Source of the DNA: a virus
Direction: 5' to 3' (one strand)
Length of the DNA: 64,000 nucleotides
IMG/VR virus record: IMGVR_UViG_3300010885_072825
Coordinates: 1-64,000 of that record
In this document: in pieces, positions 32,935 through 41,749 of the stretch
How positions within the stretch are numbered: position 1 is the first letter of the stretch
Layout of the letters: the number at the start of each line of letters is the position of its first letter
The notes under the pieces: model-generated
Told to the model about the DNA's origin: nothing
Database searches by the model: none
The model's input: the letters and a program-made list of their open reading frames with translations, nothing else
Position numbers and translations under genes: made by a program

Positions 32935-33633
32935 TCAGACCTTGTAAAATTGTGCTATTCGGTCCCACATCTTTTGTTCATACAATCGCCAATCAGACCC
33001 TTCAATCACAAATTCCAAATATTGTGGTTTTGATTGGAGTGTATCTGGTTGCACACACATCATGATCACACCGGTTTCAATTTTTGTTCCAAACATCTTG
33101 TTATGTGCGGTTCCATAAAACACTTCTTGTATGAAGTAGTCGTCAATCCATTCTCGCTTTTTAACTTTGTTGGATTGTTTGTAGTCAATAATAGCAGGAC
33201 GATTTTTCCAAACGCCTACTCCATCAGTTGTGCCAGCGTATAATTCACTGTAATACAAAGCAGTTTCAATACCCCAGAATTCAGAAACATTGGATAATCC
33301 ATGCTCAATAATTTCATTATGCATCAACCAACTGGGTATCGCCATGGGATTGGTTGGTCGAGGATCTGGTTTTCCCAATACCCAATTTTCCAAATATTTG
33401 TGCATTCGAGTACCGCGTGAACTGGATTCTTCTGAAATAGTCTGTGCTTTTTTATCACCAACTCGTTTACGCCAATTGTCTAAAGATTGTTTACTGTCTA
33501 ATGACTTGGTACTGTCCAATATAGTAGTAACAGATGATAATAATTGTCCACATGGTGTTTGATAAGTTCTATGCCCATCTACTTCAACTCTGGACATGGG
33601 CAAATATTCAAATCGATTAGTAAGTGGGATCAT
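32935..33633 (-). CDS. PD-(D/E)XK nuclease (RecB-like exonuclease)
   Basis: 232 residues. YAGTTDGVGVW holds the catalytic Asp and PAIIDYKQSNK the D-x-K pair of the PD-(D/E)XK core; RGTRMHKYLENW is the upstream helix with the conserved Glu-like position, and FIQEVFYGTAHNKMFG the downstream Q motif of RecB/Cas4-like nucleases. A role in phage recombination or host DNA degradation is likely. Confidence 0.8.
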   Translation of the reverse strand: MIPLTNRFEYLPMSRVEVDGHRTYQTPCGQLLSSVTTILDSTKSLDSKQSLDNWRKRVGDKKAQTISEESSSRGTRMHKYLENWVLGKPDPRPTNPMAIPSWLMHNEIIEHGLSNVSEFWGIETALYYSELYAGTTDGVGVWKNRPAIIDYKQSNKVKKREWIDDYFIQEVFYGTAHNKMFGTKIETGVIMMCVQPDTLQSKPQYLEFVIEGSDWRLYEQKMWDRIAQFYKV

Positions 33634-33651
33634 ATGCCAGTCTATTGAATT

Positions 33652-34158
33652 TCAAATCAAAGATGCTACTCTATTGCGTTCCAATAATTGGAATTCTTGA
33701 TAATTGGCAATTTTTATAAATTGACTGTTTGCCAAAACTTGTTTCAATGTGATTAAATCAATCGTTGTTTTTACAGATTGAAAATATATTTGATTTTCTT
33801 CAGAATCATTAATAAAATAAACAACAGGCTTTAACTCCACTTCAGACCCTGAACGCCCTGATTTTAACCAAACACTGTCGAGTCCCATGTACTGATATAT
33901 GGAAACTATACCATTGACAATGCTTGGTTTTTTATTTGAATTTCGTTGTTGCATTAAGTCTGCTATCTTTTCAGCAATTGATGCTTTACCGTCACCAAAC
34001 TCTTTAATTAAGAGCAGCCCACTAATCGTATCTGCTTTTTCTGGAAGTGCTTTTATTTCATCAACTGTCATGGTTCGACTGTTTTTCACTAATTCAATTA
34101 TTCGGGGTTTTTTTGAAGCCAGCAGCAATTGATCTGGACCATAGAGACTGCTTCGCAT
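33652..34158 (-). CDS. hypothetical protein
   Basis: 168 residues, charged, with a helical N-terminal half and a C-terminal half of strands. No motif recognised. Lies in a run of virion-type genes (34163-37796) and may be a late protein. Confidence 0.6.
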   Translation of the reverse strand: MRSSLYGPDQLLLASKKPRIIELVKNSRTMTVDEIKALPEKADTISGLLLIKEFGDGKASIAEKIADLMQQRNSNKKPSIVNGIVSIYQYMGLDSVWLKSGRSGSEVELKPVVYFINDSEENQIYFQSVKTTIDLITLKQVLANSQFIKIANYQEFQLLERNRVASLI

Positions 34159-34162
34159 CAGC

Positions 34163-34789
34163 TCACCAATTGACCTGCCAGTTGAAAGTGTTTCCAGTAT
34201 TGGTATTTGTAACTCGGTTTATATTATATCCCAAATTAGTGAAGTAATTTATTACTGTGGCCATTTGATCTTGATAGGGAGCAGTCAAATTTGTATTACT
34301 AGCTGGCATGTTTTGCCAAACATTAAAATAGTCAGTGGCTGTATTCCAAGTAGTGATCAACAAATTACCTGTGCCAGGATTTGTAATATCAATGGGAGTT
34401 GGTATGCCGGCGGTGGAATTTTCCAAACTAGCGGCCAGTTTAATATTGTTGGGATCCTGATAAATGGTCCAGTAAATCGTATTTGACGTTAGTGGTGTCG
34501 CAATATTGCCTGTCCCAGTAACTGTAATTGGTGTACCAGCAGGTAGTTCATGATTAGTGATTGTAAATGAATTTGTAGATGTATTAATATTGGCATTTGA
34601 AACCGCAAATACTTGGTTAACCGTTGAAGTCATAATAGTTGTATTGGTCACTGTTGCAGAGTAATATCCTAATTTAACTGAATCAAGAACTGCTTCTTCA
34701 ATAGTCCTGGCTTCTGAATGAATTATTTGATCCTTAACAGCATTGGTTCTAGCTTCAGTCGCAGTAATAAAGATTGTATTCCCACTCAA
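34163..34789 (-). CDS. putative virion structural protein
   Basis: 208 residues, Thr/Asn-rich. A segment with FTITNHELPAGTPITVTG and NTIYWTIYQDPNNIKLAAS resembles repeated beta-strand modules found in phage structural proteins. Start overlaps the upstream gene stop by 4 bp. Role not known. Confidence 0.6.
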   Translation of the reverse strand: MSGNTIFITATEARTNAVKDQIIHSEARTIEEAVLDSVKLGYYSATVTNTTIMTSTVNQVFAVSNANINTSTNSFTITNHELPAGTPITVTGTGNIATPLTSNTIYWTIYQDPNNIKLAASLENSTAGIPTPIDITNPGTGNLLITTWNTATDYFNVWQNMPASNTNLTAPYQDQMATVINYFTNLGYNINRVTNTNTGNTFNWQVNW

Positions 34790-35130
34790 AATAGACTCCT
34801 ATCTTTTTTTGCTGCTCGACTTGCCATGTTCATCACATGTTCAACATCATCAACTTCTTTGTCTCGTGGTTGGTCTTCAAAACTGGTTTCTTCTTCGGGT
34901 GTTAGATAAACTGTTTCATCATCCATGTGATCAACAATGGGCAAATCTTCAAGTATGTCATATACAGTTGCTGCATCAACATCCACATGAATATCAATCA
35001 ATCCTTGTATGATATCTTGAATAGGCACAGAATTTTTATCAGTTGCTTTATAAACTACCAATTGATTTATGATTTCTTCTTTGACGTGATCTTCATATTC
35101 TGATTCACATAGCAAGTCTCGATATCTCAT
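34786..35130 (-). CDS. acidic protein with capsid-targeting-like leader
   Basis: 114 residues, acidic. The N-terminus MRYRDLLCES carries an L-x-E/S site at residues 7-10, the T4 gp21 cleavage pattern, in the position of the capsid-targeting leader of T4 internal proteins (MKTYQEFIAEA in IPIII). Overlaps the next genes on both sides by 4 bp. Inferred internal or scaffold-associated protein. Confidence 0.6.
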   Translation of the reverse strand: MRYRDLLCESEYEDHVKEEIINQLVVYKATDKNSVPIQDIIQGLIDIHVDVDAATVYDILEDLPIVDHMDDETVYLTPEEETSFEDQPRDKEVDDVEHVMNMASRAAKKDRSLF

Positions 35131-37796
35131 TTTAGTTTTGTCTTCTTCAGTGATTGAATTGTATTTTTGAAATTATCAGGATTGATTAATACTGATTCAT
35201 TTAGTAGTTTCCCATTTAACGATACCCAAAAATCACGAGCTTTTTGAGATTCAAAAAATTGACTTTTACGAGTCTTGTTTTCTGTCCAAATAATACCCCA
35301 TGGAGTTTTTGCAGATTCAGCTACTAAATTAATGTCAGACAAAACTCGTTGCTTCTTATTAAGAAGTTTGACAGATTCCTGTATTAAACTAGACAGCGTT
35401 GCTTTGATTGCTCGGTTTTCTTGAACAATCTTTAATTTCTTGCCTTCGAGTACGTCAGCCTCAATACCTTGTCCAAATCCCAAAAGATCAGGCTGGTTAT
35501 TTTCATTTAGGCGGCGAGCATAAGTTTTTCTATGTTCTTCTAATTTTTGATCCAAATTACGAATAGCTTGTTGATTAAGCTTGGTAACAGTTTCAAGCCT
35601 AGAAATTCTTTTTAGCGGTGCAACTTTTAGGAGTGATTCATAAATCGCTTTTGCTCGGCGATTTTCTGCTCCAGTTGATGTTCCACCAGTTCGGTTAAAT
35701 TCTCGTTGTGCCTGCATTTTTGCAAACAATTTAAGTGACTCAGTTAGTGTTCGACCTTCATCTGCCATGTGTGCCACGTGGTGATGTCCATCTTCATCAG
35801 TTCCCAAATGACCCCAATCAGAATTTAATTCCAGCCACTTGTTGCAATCTGCTACTGAATGGAATACTTTGGTATCAAACCGTTTGCCATATGACATGAA
35901 TGTTCCTGATTTGGGAGCAATTTTTGTTTCTTCATGATTACGACGATATTTGATATCAAGAGATAAGACGTCTCCCTTGTGCTTACTCAACCAATCTTGA
36001 TATGCTTCAAAAGTTTTGAATTCAACTTCTCCCTTTTGTCCAGATGCAGTCAAATATGTCACTGTGATTTTTGATATTTCATTTTTAAATTCTGTATCTG
36101 CTATTGACTCAGTAAGTGGTTCTTCAGCGCTGAGTTTCTTTTTGCCATCTTCTGGTTCCAGAGACCAGCCACCTTCACCTTTTTCAGACTGAGGATGTTC
36201 GGCCTTCTTATTTCTTCCCAAAGGCGAATTAGTTGGGCCTGAATCTGGTCCCATGCCTGTAAAATCATCAGTTGGCATCTTTTTTTGTTTTGGTTCTTTT
36301 CCACCCATGTCACTGGAATCATCCATTCCGCCCATGTCCCATTCAGGTGCTTTGGCAGAATCCAAGTCAGTAGCAGCAGTAGGAACCTGTCCAGATTGCA
36401 GGCTCATGATAGCATTATCAGTTGCATCTTTCGCTGTAATTGCAGTTTGAAGAAGCGTATCAAGTTGAGCTTTGACAATTTCATTAAAGCTTTGCGCAAT
36501 CTCTATACCAAATTGACGTTTCATAACATCTACCAATGGCATGAGATCTTCAACTCCCATTTTAGCAGATTGTTCTGCTATTTTCTGCAAACGGTCACTG
36601 ATGTCTTGTGCAGCAAGTAGAGTCTGTGCATTAGCAATTTCATCAGTGGGGCGATTGGCAATGCCCATTCTGCCATAACTGGCTTCTCTTAATTTTCTCA
36701 TGTTGGTGGCTTTCTGATTTGATTTGTTTTTCTCTCCTAATACTGTGCCTTGTACTTGTGCAGCTTGTGGTACAGGATTTGAAGTTACAGTCGTAGTAGT
36801 TGGGGCAGTATTTGGTTTTGCGACTACTGTATTTGTAGATGGTGCTGCATTTGCGGCTCGTGCTGGTTGGTTTGGTGGCGGTGGAGGAACAAGTACTTCT
36901 TCATCCAATTCACCATCCTGCCATTTTACGCCCTGCATATCACGCGGGTAAGTGGATTTTAAATGTTGAATTATTTTGGCATTATCCCAAGCAGGATTCA
37001 CTGAAGCGATTAACGTAGTTGCTGGAAGTTGTCCTTTGGTGTCAACCAAACAAATGTCTGTACGAGGTTTTCCAGTCACTCGATCTTTTAAAACCTTGCC
37101 TGTTTTTCCAGTTTTGACTTTTTGAATTTGCAGCGCAGTGCCTGTAAAATAACCCAGTATATGACTATCTGTTTTATAAACTGTTGAATTATTTTCTGGA
37201 TCTTGAGTTTCCATCACGTCTTCTGGTATTTCTTGCACTATGATTTTGATATTAAATCGTTCTTGGTCTACAAAATTATATCGACCTTTGTTATTACCCA
37301 GATCCTTGTATTCGCAAGTGTCAACGTTGAATAGACTCAATGACATGTCACCAGTTTCTGAACTATAATCATCTATAGCAAATTCCACTGCATGCACGTC
37401 ACTGGGAGCCATAAGATCCACATTAAAAATTTCCTTCTGATCACGATAGATTGTTACACCATAATGGTTACCTGGGAGATCATCACCTTCGGGTGTGACA
37501 AAAGATTCCTGGATGTTTTTCTTCGGACGGCGCTTGGGTGCTATTTCTTTGAGATATATTTTGCAGGCTTCTAAAATCAACATTGTTGCCGCGTAACGTG
37601 GATTAGTCATATAACTGTTGAAAGAGCTGGATCCAACAATCTGCTTTTTTTCAATTTCAGTGGTTTCTTGAAGGTGTAAAATTTGATCAATAGTGCGTTT
37701 GGCAAAATTGATTCGAATGCCATGTGTTTCATTCAATGTTTTTAGAATCTTTTGTAATTTGTAATTGCCGCCAGATCCAATATTATCCAAATTCAT
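35127..37796 (-). CDS. large virion protein with multiple prohead-protease-like sites
   Basis: 889 residues. No enzyme motif; the middle has a Pro/Ala/Thr-rich linker (VPPPPPNQPARAANAAPSTN), then acidic and helical segments. L/I-x-E followed by Ser or Asn occurs many times (IQES, LTESIAD, LTESLKL, LNENNQ, LNESVL), as in proteins matured by T4-type gp21. Inference: an internal capsid protein that is cut into several pieces. Late octamer 60 bp upstream. Confidence 0.65.
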   Translation of the reverse strand: MNLDNIGSGGNYKLQKILKTLNETHGIRINFAKRTIDQILHLQETTEIEKKQIVGSSSFNSYMTNPRYAATMLILEACKIYLKEIAPKRRPKKNIQESFVTPEGDDLPGNHYGVTIYRDQKEIFNVDLMAPSDVHAVEFAIDDYSSETGDMSLSLFNVDTCEYKDLGNNKGRYNFVDQERFNIKIIVQEIPEDVMETQDPENNSTVYKTDSHILGYFTGTALQIQKVKTGKTGKVLKDRVTGKPRTDICLVDTKGQLPATTLIASVNPAWDNAKIIQHLKSTYPRDMQGVKWQDGELDEEVLVPPPPPNQPARAANAAPSTNTVVAKPNTAPTTTTVTSNPVPQAAQVQGTVLGEKNKSNQKATNMRKLREASYGRMGIANRPTDEIANAQTLLAAQDISDRLQKIAEQSAKMGVEDLMPLVDVMKRQFGIEIAQSFNEIVKAQLDTLLQTAITAKDATDNAIMSLQSGQVPTAATDLDSAKAPEWDMGGMDDSSDMGGKEPKQKKMPTDDFTGMGPDSGPTNSPLGRNKKAEHPQSEKGEGGWSLEPEDGKKKLSAEEPLTESIADTEFKNEISKITVTYLTASGQKGEVEFKTFEAYQDWLSKHKGDVLSLDIKYRRNHEETKIAPKSGTFMSYGKRFDTKVFHSVADCNKWLELNSDWGHLGTDEDGHHHVAHMADEGRTLTESLKLFAKMQAQREFNRTGGTSTGAENRRAKAIYESLLKVAPLKRISRLETVTKLNQQAIRNLDQKLEEHRKTYARRLNENNQPDLLGFGQGIEADVLEGKKLKIVQENRAIKATLSSLIQESVKLLNKKQRVLSDINLVAESAKTPWGIIWTENKTRKSQFFESQKARDFWVSLNGKLLNESVLINPDNFKNTIQSLKKTKLK

Positions 37797-37856
37797 TCTC
37801 TACCTTTTTGACAAAACTTTGCCTTTCTTGCGAAAACACAAAGAGTTTATATTGGT

Positions 37857-37864
37857 TATTTATG
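37857..37864 (-). promoter_or_regulatory. T4-late-like promoter CATAAATA
   Basis: Minus-strand CATAAATA about 61 bp before the ATG of the 889-residue protein. Confidence 0.6.
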
Positions 37865-37887
37865 CCAATTGGAGGAATTTATTTTTT

Positions 37888-38553
37888 TCAAATGTTTTCA
37901 GCAATTGAACGAATGTTTTGTTTACATTCCATTGCCCGCTGCATACTTGCTTGGAAACGTGCTTCATACAAATCTATTTTTTCAAATAGATTCTTTTTTT
38001 CTGCTGTGCGAACTTTTCTTTTATATCCAAGCGCATCTATCTTGTGATTCGCATATCCGTTGTCATATTCAAATAACCGACTTATTTTTGGATTGTTCAC
38101 AAAATGACCAGAATTCAACAGCTTGACTACTGATAAAGCAGTTTCATAAAGAGTTACTTGTTCTGCAATAATATCACCGCTTCTAATATGGTAGATATTA
38201 TAATATTGTTTGCCAGCAACTCTGTTGGGATCTTCACAACGATCAATTTGATACTGCCCAACTTTTATTCCAGATGAATTAACACTAGTGGTAATAGCGG
38301 TTTGTATTTCGGTATTTCTAACTGACTCAGTTACTAAACTATCAGTTACATCATCAGTTATATTATTCAGTTTTGAAAGCAGGTCTGTCATTGCTGAAAT
38401 ATCACGCTTGGTGGGGCCACGTTCAAGGACAATGGGATCCTGTGCTTCTGACAAATTTATCGACATTCCTGGCAGTGGAGCAGGCGGTGGATCACCATTC
38501 AAAATTGCTCGTAAACGAGCCATTTCATAAACTTCCTGTGGAGTTACTGTCAT
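37888..38553 (-). CDS. hypothetical late protein
   Basis: 221 residues. N-terminus TPQEVYEMARLRAILNGDPP, then an S-rich helical part and a C-terminal SxYEARFQASMQRAMECKQNI helix. No family recognised. Overlaps the next upstream gene by one base. Confidence 0.6.
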   Translation of the reverse strand: MTVTPQEVYEMARLRAILNGDPPPAPLPGMSINLSEAQDPIVLERGPTKRDISAMTDLLSKLNNITDDVTDSLVTESVRNTEIQTAITTSVNSSGIKVGQYQIDRCEDPNRVAGKQYYNIYHIRSGDIIAEQVTLYETALSVVKLLNSGHFVNNPKISRLFEYDNGYANHKIDALGYKRKVRTAEKKNLFEKIDLYEARFQASMQRAMECKQNIRSIAENI

Positions 38554-38783
38554 TAATCTCTCCTGACGTCTTCTAATCCATTGTAAGTAAAAACTAGTTG
38601 GTCTGCAATTTTAAATCTGTTGAATACACCTTTGACAACCAAGTTGCGAGCTACTTCCTGTTGTCTCTCATTCAATGCTCGTTTTTTAACAGGTTCAGGA
38701 CTTGACTTTACCTGTTCTACTAAAAGCAATTCTTCATTACTGACAACAACCAACATGTTGCCTTCTACTTCAATAAATTTCAT
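38553..38783 (-). CDS. small hypothetical protein (76 aa)
   Basis: Starts MKFIEVEGNMLVVVSNEE: a short strand-rich N-terminus then a helical, basic half (KKRALNERQQEVARNLV). Start and stop overlap both neighbours, so it is translated with the late block. Not recognised. Confidence 0.6.
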   Translation of the reverse strand: MKFIEVEGNMLVVVSNEELLLVEQVKSSPEPVKKRALNERQQEVARNLVVKGVFNRFKIADQLVFTYNGLEDVRRD

Positions 38784-39295
38784 TAGGGGGCGATCTTTGT
38801 CTTAAGCCATTCTGCTTCTTGTTTGGTAAGCGGCAATGTAACTTGACCATTTTCACTTATAAAATCAGCATCCGCAATTCTATTATTCAATTTACGATAA
38901 ATGTCTTTTTGCATTTGGTCAGTTTCTTCAGTGACGATTTCTTTGGGTTCTACGCCAGCCAATTGCATCATGCGATTGATGGGAGACAGGGATGTCATGC
39001 CCATTACCATTTCATCTAATTTAGTTAAATCTGATTTAGCAACCATTCGGAGTTTCCCTTCAAATAAAATACCTACTGTTTGACGTGGACCTTCTGGAAT
39101 TTTTACCTTCACTTCTGTATTTTGATAGATAACTGTTTCACGCTCTTCAAAAATACGATCCGCATTTTCTAAATTACGCAATTCAGCTTGCGAGAAATGA
39201 CGTTTGGCACGGCGGCTCCAACGATCTTGACGACTGTCATACAATCCTTCAGTTTCATTTAAATCAGTTTGTGTAAATTTTTTCATTGGTCGCAT
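38783..39295 (-). CDS. hypothetical protein with capsid-targeting-like leader
   Basis: 170 residues. N-terminus MRPMKKFTQTDLNETEGLYD with LNE/T at residues 12-15, the gp21-type site; then a charged helical body. Start ATG has AAGGAG seven bases upstream. A C-terminal NRIADADFISENGQVTLPLT segment is seen. Probably late and internal. Confidence 0.55.
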   Translation of the reverse strand: MRPMKKFTQTDLNETEGLYDSRQDRWSRRAKRHFSQAELRNLENADRIFEERETVIYQNTEVKVKIPEGPRQTVGILFEGKLRMVAKSDLTKLDEMVMGMTSLSPINRMMQLAGVEPKEIVTEETDQMQKDIYRKLNNRIADADFISENGQVTLPLTKQEAEWLKTKIAP

Positions 39296-39462
39296 TCGGG
39301 TTCTCCTTGGTTAGTTGGATCAACAGGAAACATGGATTTATCATTTATAAATGAATTGGTAGTTAGATCCATTGGCTGTTTTATTTTTTTCAAAACACCA
39401 TTCTGTCTTACAAAAACAATTTTTTGATAAGTTATTTTAGTCAGTTCAGGATCAAGTATCAT
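39283..39462 (-). CDS. small hypothetical protein (59 aa)
   Basis: MILDPELTKITYQKIVFVRQ start; ATGA overlap with the upstream gene and a 13-bp overlap with the next gene downstream, which shows tight coupling. AGGGATATAA lies before ATG. Not recognised. Confidence 0.6.
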   Translation of the reverse strand: MILDPELTKITYQKIVFVRQNGVLKKIKQPMDLTTNSFINDKSMFPVDPTNQGEPECDQ

Positions 39463-40175
39463 ATTTTATATCCCTGTCTATAATAACTTTCTTTTACTTC
39501 TTTTACTTTGGGTTTTATTTTATTAACCAATTCTCTAATAACAGGTAACCCTTTGATAAATTCATATACGCCAGCTAATTCTTCCTGTGTAATTTCACCA
39601 GATTTAATCTGTTGCAACACAATTTTAAGCTTTTCCATGAACCGAGTTTTGAATTCTTTCATCAATAGTTCACGAACCTGTTGCCAATCATTGGGTGTTA
39701 TTTGTTTATTTTTAACTCGTTCATACATTTCAATTACTAGATCAGCAAATGATTGATTACCATTATTAATCAATTCTTCATGTGCTGCCTTAATTGCTTG
39801 TTCAGGCCCAGTCAATGACTCAGTTGTTTCATCCATGCGATCTGATCGTTCTGATAAAAACCACAATGTTCTACCAGAAGCAATACCCATACAGGCACCA
39901 ACGGTAACAATAATAACCACTGCGACTGCACCTGCAATAAGTGAAATCGTAAATTGTACAATCCCTAGAAAAGTAGATATAATCACCCCCATCACAGCAA
40001 ATGCTACCCAAGCAGCAAATACACCGCCTCCAAACAGGATGGTAATTGCAGTTAATGATTTCAACAGACTTTCATGATCTTTGACTTTGTCAAGCATGTC
40101 ATCGATTCTATTACCAACAGTCGGATTTTTACTTTCAAATAAATCCATATATTTTCTGATTTCTTGACTGCTCAT
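39459..40175 (-). CDS. membrane-associated protein with capsid-targeting-like leader
   Basis: 238 residues. The leader MSSQEIRKYMDLFES ends in L-F-E/S and is nearly the same as the leader MSSVEIRKYINLLES of the gene at 59370-59843. Two hydrophobic segments follow (about 41-66 and 75-100), then a long helical tail. Presence of an internal leader on a membrane protein suggests packaging in the capsid and ejection into the host, which is inference. Confidence 0.6.
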   Translation of the reverse strand: MSSQEIRKYMDLFESKNPTVGNRIDDMLDKVKDHESLLKSLTAITILFGGGVFAAWVAFAVMGVIISTFLGIVQFTISLIAGAVAVVIIVTVGACMGIASGRTLWFLSERSDRMDETTESLTGPEQAIKAAHEELINNGNQSFADLVIEMYERVKNKQITPNDWQQVRELLMKEFKTRFMEKLKIVLQQIKSGEITQEELAGVYEFIKGLPVIRELVNKIKPKVKEVKESYYRQGYKI

Positions 40176-40203
40176 TAGATAATCCTATCATGCTTATAAT
40201 GCT

Positions 40204-40211
40204 TATTTATG
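40204..40211 (-). promoter_or_regulatory. T4-late-like promoter CATAAATA
   Basis: Minus-strand CATAAATA about 29 bp before the ATG of the leader-bearing membrane gene. Confidence 0.6.
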
Positions 40212-40247
40212 TTTTTATTTCATTTTTATATCTAAAAACTCAGTCAA

Positions 40248-40272
40248 TAAAAAAGGCACTGTTGCCAGTGCC
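40248..40272 (-). terminator. intrinsic terminator
   Basis: Stem GGCACTG/CAGTGCC, loop TTGC, six T downstream on the minus strand. It ends transcription of the 201-residue structural gene. Confidence 0.8.
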
Positions 40273-40296
40273 TTTTCTATACTCTAAATTATTGAA

Positions 40297-40902
40297 TTAG
40301 AGAACGTTGCTCAAAAGTGCAAGTGTATTGCGGTTTGTTGCACTCGCTGTTTCAAACACTGTGGTCTGAAGTACAGTTGAAGCTAAATCTACAACAGCAG
40401 TACCTTGAATTGCATCAAGCAGCTGGTAACCAGCTGCATTGGTGTTGTCTGTTGAAGTAGTAGCTTGTACCAACCATGGATTCAAACGGTCAGTAGCAAA
40501 TTTTACTGTGTAAACAGTAGCACTTGAACTATATGCTGATCCAAAAGCAGTTGAATAGCTGTAGCCAGTATAAGTAGCAGCAGCGGGGTTACCAACTGTA
40601 GCTGAAGATATGCTCATAGCAACCAGTGAAGCACGTTGAGAAAACATTTGAACTAGAGTGTTCAAGTTAGCTTGTTTGTTAAACGCGTCTTGATAAGATG
40701 CTTGGGTAGCATATGTTTGTGCTGTACCAGAACCATCTGTGATTGTGATTGAAACCCAACCAGAAGCAGGGATGTATAGATTTGCAACTGAAGTAGTAAC
40801 GTTGGTTTGTGCTACTGGAACGATAGTAGCTACGTTGTAGTAAGAAATATTACCGGTGATAAATTCGCCGGCTTTGGCATTGCCATTGACACGATCTGTC
40901 AT
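40297..40902 (-). CDS. putative abundant virion protein
   Basis: 201 residues, Ala/Thr/Ser-rich with little charge, e.g. ASGWVSITITDGSGTAQTYA, typical of beta-rich phage structural proteins (decoration, tail tube or sheath-like). It is a monocistronic unit with a late octamer, AGGAGAGC ribosome site and strong terminator, which fits a highly expressed virion protein. No family recognised. Confidence 0.65.
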   Translation of the reverse strand: MTDRVNGNAKAGEFITGNISYYNVATIVPVAQTNVTTSVANLYIPASGWVSITITDGSGTAQTYATQASYQDAFNKQANLNTLVQMFSQRASLVAMSISSATVGNPAAATYTGYSYSTAFGSAYSSSATVYTVKFATDRLNPWLVQATTSTDNTNAAGYQLLDAIQGTAVVDLASTVLQTTVFETASATNRNTLALLSNVL

Positions 40903-40948
40903 TTTGCTCTCCTAAGATTAAAATTGCAAAGATTGTTGTTTGCAATGT

Positions 40949-40956
40949 TATTTATG
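40949..40956 (-). promoter_or_regulatory. T4-late-like promoter CATAAATA
   Basis: Minus-strand CATAAATA about 47 bp before the ATG of the abundant-type virion gene. Confidence 0.6.
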
Positions 40957-40974
40957 CAAATGCTCTAGTTTGAG

Positions 40975-41415
40975 TTATTTGCCACGCTTTTTTCGCATTT
41001 TCTTTTCAGCTTGTTTAATATAGCCAAACAAGTTGGGCTCTCTACTGATGGTTTTACCATAGGGGGTTGCCACTGACGCAATGGATCCTGCACCGGTTGC
41101 GCCAGAACTTGCATCTTCAGATAACGGTGAGTGATTATCAGACATATTCAAATAAGACATTATTTGATCTGCTTTATCCAGGCTAATCAACTGATCATGA
41201 TCCTGTGTATTATATGGATGAGAATCCCATGCAACCGGGTCAATTATTTTTGCAATTGATTGACGATGCTCTTCTTGTTCAGGGGGGACTTCGTCTACCA
41301 GCAGGTCTTCTGGCTGAGGTTTTTCATCTGGAATTTTTGATTTTAAATCAGCATCAATAGATTCCAGTGATTCCATGATGCGTTTTATTTCAGATACTTG
41401 AGTTGGACGAGTCAT
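40975..41415 (-). CDS. acidic protein with capsid-targeting-like leader
   Basis: 146 residues. N-terminus TQVSEIKRIMESLES contains I-M-E/S and L-E-S, the gp21-type pattern. The body is acidic and Pro-rich (PDEKPQPEDLLVDEVPPEQE), ending in a basic KKMRKKRGK tail. Inferred scaffold or internal protein. Late promoter and GGAG site upstream. Confidence 0.55.
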   Translation of the reverse strand: MTRPTQVSEIKRIMESLESIDADLKSKIPDEKPQPEDLLVDEVPPEQEEHRQSIAKIIDPVAWDSHPYNTQDHDQLISLDKADQIMSYLNMSDNHSPLSEDASSGATGAGSIASVATPYGKTISREPNLFGYIKQAEKKMRKKRGK

Positions 41416-41434
41416 TGTATTCTCCTTAGCTTGT

Positions 41435-41442
41435 TATTTATC
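41435..41442 (-). promoter_or_regulatory. T4-late-like promoter GATAAATA
   Basis: Minus-strand GATAAATA 21 bp before the acidic protein ATG; divergent to the plus-strand CATAAATA at 41459. Confidence 0.5.
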
Positions 41443-41458
41443 AGGATCTCAGTTTTCA

Positions 41459-41466
41459 CATAAATA
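41459..41466 (+). promoter_or_regulatory. T4-late-like promoter CATAAATA
   Basis: Plus-strand CATAAATA 29 bp before the ATG at 41495; divergent pair with 41435-41442. Confidence 0.6.
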
Positions 41467-41494
41467 GTCTACAAAACCGAGGAATTTTTCTACG

Positions 41495-41749
41495 ATGAAT
41501 AGTATCATTGATGAACTTAATCGATCAGTACCCGCAAAAAACAAACATGTGGTTATTGAAAATCGAGCAAAACATGTTATTGCCAGTGTTCAAAATCTTG
41601 TGGAATTAATTCGGGACTATTACACACTTGAAGAATCTGAAGAATTGATCAAGCGGTTACAAAAAAGCATATTGACTGGAGATGACCGTAAATTTACTAG
41701 AAAAATAAATGAAATGAAAACTATTTCAAAGAGGCGAATAAATGACTGA
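41495..41749 (+). CDS. small hypothetical protein (84 aa)
   Basis: Starts MNSIIDELNRSVPAKNKHV, helical and charged with a C-terminal basic end (KTISKRRIND). Overlaps the next gene by 8 bp. First of a three-gene plus-strand late unit. Not recognised. Confidence 0.65.
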   Translation: MNSIIDELNRSVPAKNKHVVIENRAKHVIASVQNLVELIRDYYTLEESEELIKRLQKSILTGDDRKFTRKINEMKTISKRRIND

